This document shows, one piece after another, positions 54,214-61,000 of a stretch of DNA of 64,000 bases. The notes below the pieces were generated by a model. It saw nothing but the letters and a program-made list of their open reading frames with translations, was not told the DNA's origin and did not search any database. A program made the translations under genes and the position numbers. Origin of the DNA: a virus; IMG/VR virus record IMGVR_UViG_3300045993_000425, positions 62,001-126,000 of that record. One strand, given 5' to 3'. Within the stretch, counting starts at the first letter, position 1. The number at the start of each line of letters is the position of its first letter.

Positions 54214-57200
54214 CTTTGGCTCTAGGAGAAAGTGGAGAAACCGCTTGATTTGCTTGGTGATTCTCAATCCTATCAAAACCCATCAGCTTGATGGCAACGT
54301 CGTCCTGGTGGGCTAGGTTGCTCATGATCTCAGCCGGTACACCGCTGCTGCAATCGACCCACCGCCACTCCTCGACCTCATTGTCGGGGTCATTCGCAGA
54401 AGTGGGCTCCCCATCAGAGACGCCGAAGAAGATCGAGACAGGAACCTCTCCCTTAGGCCCACCATTCGCCTGCCCGACCTCTCTGAGGGTCTTCACCTCT
54501 AGGCCAGCCTCTTCCATCAACTCCCTCTTGGCTGCGTCCAGTGCCTGCTCTCCTGCCTCTACATGGCCACCAGGGAAGGTCCAGCCTCCAGCCTGTCGCC
54601 TTCCGAAGAGGATACGCCCATCCCAGTGCTCGATGATGCAGGTAACGGCAGAGGTCATGGAGGGAGACAACTCACCCTTGCCTAGACTAGGCTTCATTGG
54701 CATGGGCTTCATTGGCATGGGCTCCCTAGACCTGATCCCGATGTCGGAAGGTCGCAAGTCCCCAGGAACGTATCCATTGCGCTCTGGATAGGGGGTAGGG
54801 GCAGGGACAGCCGGTAGATATCTAGTGTCACCAGCTAGGTGATTGGTGGTGTTCCTCGCGACCCTGACTGGAACCTCCTTCAGTCCAGCAATTCCAGCTG
54901 CGATCAAGCGGTGATGACCCTCTCCCAAGGTCAAGGTCTTCTCTCGCTGGTGATAGGTCAGCATCAGAGGCTCCCTGATGCCGTTCGTCTTGATGTCATC
55001 AGCCAGTGCCCTGTTCTGGGCTGCATCGTTCCGGCGATCTACCTGAATGTACTTCAGAACTTCGTCAATAGGAACCAGTTCAGTATGGTCAGACCAGTTA
55101 CGTTTCATCGTGCTGTGGGCCTCCTCAGTGAACCGTCCACTCGCGTCTCGCCACTCTGGAGGCTCCTGCGAGCTCGCCTTCCTGATGTCATTGGTCATGA
55201 CAGTATCTATAACACGTTTGTCCATCTTTGGACTAGGGCCAAATGAGTCTATTTCAGAGGAGGACTTGCCGAGGCCATACTTGTACGGCTTCCCATATTC
55301 AGGGTGGTCTGGGTTGCCCTGGTCATACCCCTCCAGCTCGTGGTCCCTCGTGACAGAGACATGAGTCCTGGCAGCAGGGCCTGAGTGATAACTTCCGAGG
55401 ACAGTATGGCATCCGAAGTGGTTTCTAGCATGGGCGTTGAAAGCTTCCACCATCAGCTTCCCAAACCCCTTCTTCTTCATGTCCTCGTCCCGAATCTCCT
55501 GGTAGTCGATCCGAGCCGTCTTAGGTGCATCCCAATCAATCCGGCCATCTAGGACGCCTAGCCGGTTGCCTGAGGGGTACAGGAGAGCGACGGACTGCAT
55601 TCGTGGCTCAAGTAGAGGCTCCCCAGCAGGCCATCCATCCTGCCTCTCTCTGACCTCTCTCGTCGTGAGCTTGTCAGACCAATGTCGGACGTGCAGCTTG
55701 AAGCCCTTATCCTGGTACTCCTTCGGGAGGCGGAAGCTGTAGTCATGGCTCGTCACTACCGGCTCATCCGCTTTGGGTGCCCCAGGAGGAACCGGGATGG
55801 TAGACAAGGCCATCTTCTCGAGGTCCTCGCCCTTGCCCAGACCGTACCTGTAGGGCCCGAAGCGATTGTCGAAGCTTGACTCATTGGAATTGTGCTGGAT
55901 ACCATTCCTCTCGGGTTTCAGGTCCCTGGCCCGATAGGGTAGTTCATGCACCCTGGCCATCTTGTTGTGGACCCTGTTCGCATCAGTCGAGTGGTACTCA
56001 CCTTGGACCGTATGGCAGCCGTGGTGGTTGCGGACATGGGCGAGGAAGGTTTCGTACATCAGACTACCCAGCCCCCTCCCCTTCAGGTTGTTGTCTATTA
56101 GATCGGTATAGTCAATCTCAGCCACATTGGGAGCAGACAGATGTGCCTGCCCAGACACCTCGCCAACCTTGTTGTTGCCTTTGTCCAGCAAGTTCGCGTT
56201 GATGTGGTACACTCTAGGTCCATTCCCGATTGGTCCCTTACTGGAAGCAGGGGTGTTATTCACCACCAGCCGGTATCCAAGCCTTTGATACTCCTCAGGA
56301 AGCCTCTTGGTGTAGTCATGCTGGATAGCTCCCCTAGCCTGCTGGAATGGGGTCAGAACTGGGTTACTTACTAGTGGACCCACGGGAATGGTAGACAGGG
56401 CCATCTTGGTGAGGCTAGCTGGCAGCTCTGACTTGAGCTCCATCTCATGCGGCCCAAACATCCCATCGAATGCCGTATCGCCCTTCTTCCTTCTAGCCAT
56501 CTCAGAGGGGGTAGGGTGTGGATTCAGGACTGGCTTGTAGTCCAGCCCCTGCTGCCTGGCTACGCTTGCTCTCGCCCTCGAGGCTGCTGTGCTGTGGACA
56601 CCCGAGACATCCGTTGTGCAGCCATGGTGATTCTTGGCATGGGCCATAATAGCCGTATACATCGAACTGCCCATGCCTTGACCCTGGAAGCCGTTGTCGA
56701 GGTCCGAGAGCCCGATGTTGAGAGAGCCCTGCTGGTAATTCATAGGCTGCTTGCTATTTTGGTGCTCATGCAGGCGACCAACTACCTGCCCGAGGACGTT
56801 GTTCTCCTTGTCGTACATGGTAGCCGAGATGTCGCCAGCCTCAGGGAAACCTCTCTTGTATGTTTTGGCTGACTCGACTATTAGCTGGTGCCCTGCCTTC
56901 TGGTGCTCAGGCTTCAGAAGGTGGGAGTAGTCGAACGCTTGAGTGCCATCACTGCCAGCTGTTCCAGTAGGCTTTCCGAGGGCAATGTTGGCTAGGGCCA
57001 TCTTCTCGAGGTCTTCCGAGTCGGACTTCTTTACTGGAGGAAGAGGACGCCCATTGATTGCAGACCTCACCTGCTGGTCATGGTCGAATGGGCGGTATGT
57101 GATGTGAGTCTGAAGCTCGTCGGCACCATGGTCTTCAGGGTCTGCCAAGTGATCGTATTCTCTACTCAAAGCTTGGATCTCGCCTGGATCTTTCCCGAGT

Positions 57201-58039
57201 AGGTTTGGAGCAGCCTCGGTCACACCCTGGAAGATGTCTCTGTGGATAATACCATCATAGCCAAGTCGCTTGCCTACAACTGGCGTCCTGGGGGCATCCA
57301 CGAAGGCGAAGGTGTCAGCCCTGATGTTGTCAGCATGCTTGAAAGCTGACTTCGTATCTGTCTCCATGTCCTTGAAGTCATCCCTTGCCTGCATGAGAGG
57401 GGTGGACATGTGCATGAAACCAGACTGATCTTCGTAGGGAACCTTGTTCCAGGGGTCCATCCCTGCATTGACCTTGAAGCTAGACTCTCCATCCATATTC
57501 ATATCTTTGACATGACGTTTGGATAGGTAATTCAATACCTTGACCGCTTCTTCGTGTGTCATCCCATTCGGCTTACCATATTTCATCGCTCTCAGGTAGT
57601 GACCAAATGACATTTGAGGACCATGCTTAGTCAGGTCTAGTGGGTTCTTGAGCACCATATGGACAGGGAACACATTGGCTCCCTCTCCAAACTTGCTGCC
57701 GCCCTTGTAGGAAGGTCCTGGGGTTCCCGAGTAGATGCTGCCGATGTCGGACGAGTCTGTGTATGAACGAGTCGAAAGAGCACCATGCGGGTTGCCAGCT
57801 CGCCTAGTGCCCCGATACAGGACGATAGGCTTACCTTTACTGTCAACCAGCCTGGAGCCAGCGAACCAAGAAGGGTCGGGTTCGACAGCCTTCATAAGCT
57901 CACCCGCACTTACAACATACTCAGACCTCTTATGCAGCCGGAAACGCCCATTGGCGCTCTTTTCGGGAGAAGCCGGTACATCGGGCTCATCCGACCCCTT
58001 CGTCGCTTGGTGAGCCGCCTTCCTCGCTTTAATCTTCAT
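54203..58039 (-). CDS. Polyvalent protein: ART, three GNAT-like repeats, ParB-like and Nudix domains
   Basis: 1278 residues from the ATG at 58039, overlapping the upstream stop by 11 bp. (1) An ADP-ribosyltransferase-like domain of the polyvalent ART type, about 60-350: KPIVLYRGTRRAGNP, SDIGSIYSGTPGPSYKGG, VFPVHMVLKNPLDLTKHG. (2) Three tandem GNAT-like copies centred near nt 56650, 56040 and 55440, each with [FKL]-x-G-x-G-[MLF]-G-x-[SL]-M-[YV]-x-A-[IF] followed by H-A/V-[KR]-N-H-x-G-C-x-T; each is preceded by a linker of the LEKMALSTIPVG type. (3) ParB/sulfiredoxin-like, VPIDEVLKYIQVDRRND with TLGEGHHRLIAAG. (4) Nudix hydrolase with a complete box near nt 54495-54572 (G-x5-E-x7-REL-x-EE-x-G) . 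Activities inferred; likely virion-delivered effectors. Confidence 0.75.
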   Translation of the reverse strand: MKIKARKAAHQATKGSDEPDVPASPEKSANGRFRLHKRSEYVVSAGELMKAVEPDPSWFAGSRLVDSKGKPIVLYRGTRRAGNPHGALSTRSYTDSSDIGSIYSGTPGPSYKGGSKFGEGANVFPVHMVLKNPLDLTKHGPQMSFGHYLRAMKYGKPNGMTHEEAVKVLNYLSKRHVKDMNMDGESSFKVNAGMDPWNKVPYEDQSGFMHMSTPLMQARDDFKDMETDTKSAFKHADNIRADTFAFVDAPRTPVVGKRLGYDGIIHRDIFQGVTEAAPNLLGKDPGEIQALSREYDHLADPEDHGADELQTHITYRPFDHDQQVRSAINGRPLPPVKKSDSEDLEKMALANIALGKPTGTAGSDGTQAFDYSHLLKPEHQKAGHQLIVESAKTYKRGFPEAGDISATMYDKENNVLGQVVGRLHEHQNSKQPMNYQQGSLNIGLSDLDNGFQGQGMGSSMYTAIMAHAKNHHGCTTDVSGVHSTAASRARASVARQQGLDYKPVLNPHPTPSEMARRKKGDTAFDGMFGPHEMELKSELPASLTKMALSTIPVGPLVSNPVLTPFQQARGAIQHDYTKRLPEEYQRLGYRLVVNNTPASSKGPIGNGPRVYHINANLLDKGNNKVGEVSGQAHLSAPNVAEIDYTDLIDNNLKGRGLGSLMYETFLAHVRNHHGCHTVQGEYHSTDANRVHNKMARVHELPYRARDLKPERNGIQHNSNESSFDNRFGPYRYGLGKGEDLEKMALSTIPVPPGAPKADEPVVTSHDYSFRLPKEYQDKGFKLHVRHWSDKLTTREVRERQDGWPAGEPLLEPRMQSVALLYPSGNRLGVLDGRIDWDAPKTARIDYQEIRDEDMKKKGFGKLMVEAFNAHARNHFGCHTVLGSYHSGPAARTHVSVTRDHELEGYDQGNPDHPEYGKPYKYGLGKSSSEIDSFGPSPKMDKRVIDTVMTNDIRKASSQEPPEWRDASGRFTEEAHSTMKRNWSDHTELVPIDEVLKYIQVDRRNDAAQNRALADDIKTNGIREPLMLTYHQREKTLTLGEGHHRLIAAGIAGLKEVPVRVARNTTNHLAGDTRYLPAVPAPTPYPERNGYVPGDLRPSDIGIRSREPMPMKPMPMKPSLGKGELSPSMTSAVTCIIEHWDGRILFGRRQAGGWTFPGGHVEAGEQALDAAKRELMEEAGLEVKTLREVGQANGGPKGEVPVSIFFGVSDGEPTSANDPDNEVEEWRWVDCSSGVPAEIMSNLAHQDDVAIKLMGFDRIENHQANQAVSPLSPRAKDAT

Positions 58040-61000
58040 TGGCTTTCCTGACCTTGCCTCGCCACATCTTCCTGCCCTTCCAGGGACCGTCCTGGGTAGG
58101 GAACTCCCCGTACTTGGCCTCCTTGAAGCCCCAGAGGCGTCGAGGAAGCTCATCATAGGAGAAGCGGAAGTGAACCGGCAGTGGGTCCTTTGGGTCTAGA
58201 CCAGAGATTGGAACTTTGAACTCAGGATGCGGCCAGTGGATGTCCCCATAAAACTCTCGGTTGCGGAGGTGCTGTAGGAAAGCCTCAGAGATGAGCTCAT
58301 TAGGGTGCGTGCCACCGTAAAGAATCTCCTGGATACGCTTGAGCTGTTCTGGAGGGTATTGATTGTTGTAGTCATTCCTGAGGGCCTTTTCATGCTGCTC
58401 CCTATCTCGCTCCACGTTCTCTCGAGGTTGCCTCTCTTCGTACTCCCTCTCGCGATTGATGAGACTCTCCCTTACATTCGCAATATCTTCCTCTGTCCAG
58501 GGGTGATGGGTGTGCTCATTGGCTACATCGTACTTGTTGCCCTTCTCGTCAACGTAAACAACGTATCCCTCACGGTCATTGTACTCATGCACTCCCTCAA
58601 GCATCTTGGGGCTAAACCTCCTCCCATTCGAGATGACGGGCTGGCAGTTACCCACCTTCAAGCCTGACTCCATCAGATGGGCCATCCTCAAATCTGCCTT
58701 CTTGGCGTAGTCAGCTTCTGGGTCGTCTGGGAGGATGGTATCATCAGGGAACATATTCAATGCCCTCTGCTTGGCCTTTGACTCCATCCTCTTCGTCCAT
58801 TCATGCCCGAGGTCGCTCTGCACCTCGTCTACATGGATGGGCTTGTGCTCCTGCTTGTCCTCATCCCACTCGCCACCCGTAAACCTGACCCAGCCTGCCG
58901 TCTTCGGAGAGCCCACAGGGTTGACAGGGTGCCCGCTATTGTACCGGGAGTTGAATAACCCCTGGAATAGCTCCATGAGCCCTTCCTTCTTCAGTTGGAC
59001 CATCCGCTCCATAGGGAAGTCCAGCCGGAAGACGTTGCTCTCCTGGGCTGAGTGCTGCTGGGTAGGGAGGAGGTCATCAGGCAATACCTCACCCTTGACC
59101 TTCCTCATACCATTGCAGCTAGGACAGGTAACCGATGTCTCCTCCTCGAACTCACCCTTTCCATCGCAGATGTGACAAGGTCCCTTGAGTCCAGCAGGTA
59201 GGGCTACACCGGTCTGAGCACACATCAGGCAACGATTGACCCTTGGCTCCTCATTGAAGCAGCGTCGACATACCTTCGCCTCCGAGCTGCCGGTTCCTAC
59301 GCAGGCGTGGCAGTCAGCTTCCCCAGCACTCCCGGTCCCATGACAGGTTTCACAGTCTTTAGGCAGAGTACTGACGTGCTCTAGGGCTGAATCGAGGTCT
59401 GGCCTGTTTCCACGCTTTGTACCATTGCACTCACTGCAAGGGACCATCACCGTGGTAGGAACGTGACCCTTCCCGTGGCAATGCTGGCACCACTTCATGT
59501 AGTCAGACTCACCCTTGCCCCAGTGCCCCTTCGAGAACCGCCAGGTTTCCTCTGGCTGCTTGTCGATCTCGGCTTGGATGGACTCTACCGACACATGGCC
59601 TGGATTCCTGCTGTCTCTAGGCCAGTTCCCTGGAGGCATCTCCTTGTGATGGACCGATGTCTTCCCCTGCTCGAGGATGTGGTCCCTAGCTGCCCTGAGC
59701 TTGTTGGTACGCAGTCTGAAGGTGATGTTCTCGTCCTCTTCCTCACCGAAAGGCTGGGTCCAGCTCTCGTCCTTCTCTGTCTTCCTCACCTGCCCTGCCC
59801 ACATCTTCACCCTGCCCCAAGGCCCATCCTGAGTCGGTAGATCACCGTAATGCGCCTCCTTGAAGCCCCAGAGCCGCTTAGGGAGCTCGTCGTAGGAGAA
59901 GCGGAAATGTACCGGCGGCTCATCCTCTGGACGCCCCAGAGAGATGGGTGCCTTGAACTCTGGGTGCGGCCAGTGGATATCCCCTGTATAGCCCTGGTTC
60001 CTGAAATGCTGTAGGAATGCCTCGGCAATAAGCTCGTTAGGGTGGGTTTGACCAAACAGAATCTGGTTGACTCTCTCCAGCTTCTCGGGTGGGAACTCCT
60101 TGTCGAACTGAGCCTGTAGACCAGCAGCGTGCTTGGCTCGCATCTCCTCGATGACAGCCTTGGGCTTCCTCTTGTCATTGATCATCATGCTGGTGACGAC
60201 CTGAGACTCGAGGCTGGCGATGTCCTCCTTGGTCCAGGGATGGTGGGTGGTTGCATCTGGAACTGAAGTTACCGTGCCATCAGGATGACTAAAGCGAGTG
60301 TCTCCATAGAAGGCCTTGATCGTTTCGATCCCATCCTTCATTTTAGGATAGAATGCCATCGAACCACCGACCCTACCTCCGTCCACATACAGTGGCTTGA
60401 ACGTGCCTTCTAGCGACTGTTGGGTCCGCATAAGAGCATCCCTGACTGCCTCCTCTGCGAACTTGGCATACTCAGCCTTGACATCATCAGGCAAGATCAT
60501 CTCGTTTGGGTATTCCTCGATGGCCTTAGCTCTAGCCTCTGAGCCTGCCTTCTTCGTCCAGCTCTGACCATAGTCGGACTGCACCTCGTCTACATGGATA
60601 GGCTGTCTCTCACCATTCGCACTCACCTTATTGCCACCCGTGAAGCGAACCCACCCAAGCGTAGGCGCAGCACTATTCTCGCTTACAGGATGCCCTGCAC
60701 CCAGAGAGGCCTTGTACATATTGCCGAAGAACTCCTCCAGCCCCTCGTCTCGCAGCTGCTGGAGGTGCCTGTCATGCAGGTCGAGCCGGAAAACGTTGCT
60801 CTCCTGGGCTGAGTGCTGCTGGGTAGGGAGGAGGTCGTCCTTGTTTGGGGTTCCTCCTGTGATCATCCCGCTGCCCTCGCAGTCAACGCAGGTTTCGTTG
60901 ATAGGCTCTAGCGTGCCATCACCGTGGCAATGATGACAGTAGTTTATATAGTTGCCAGGGATGTTGACACCGGTTCCCGCACATGCTTCGCAGTCGTCGA

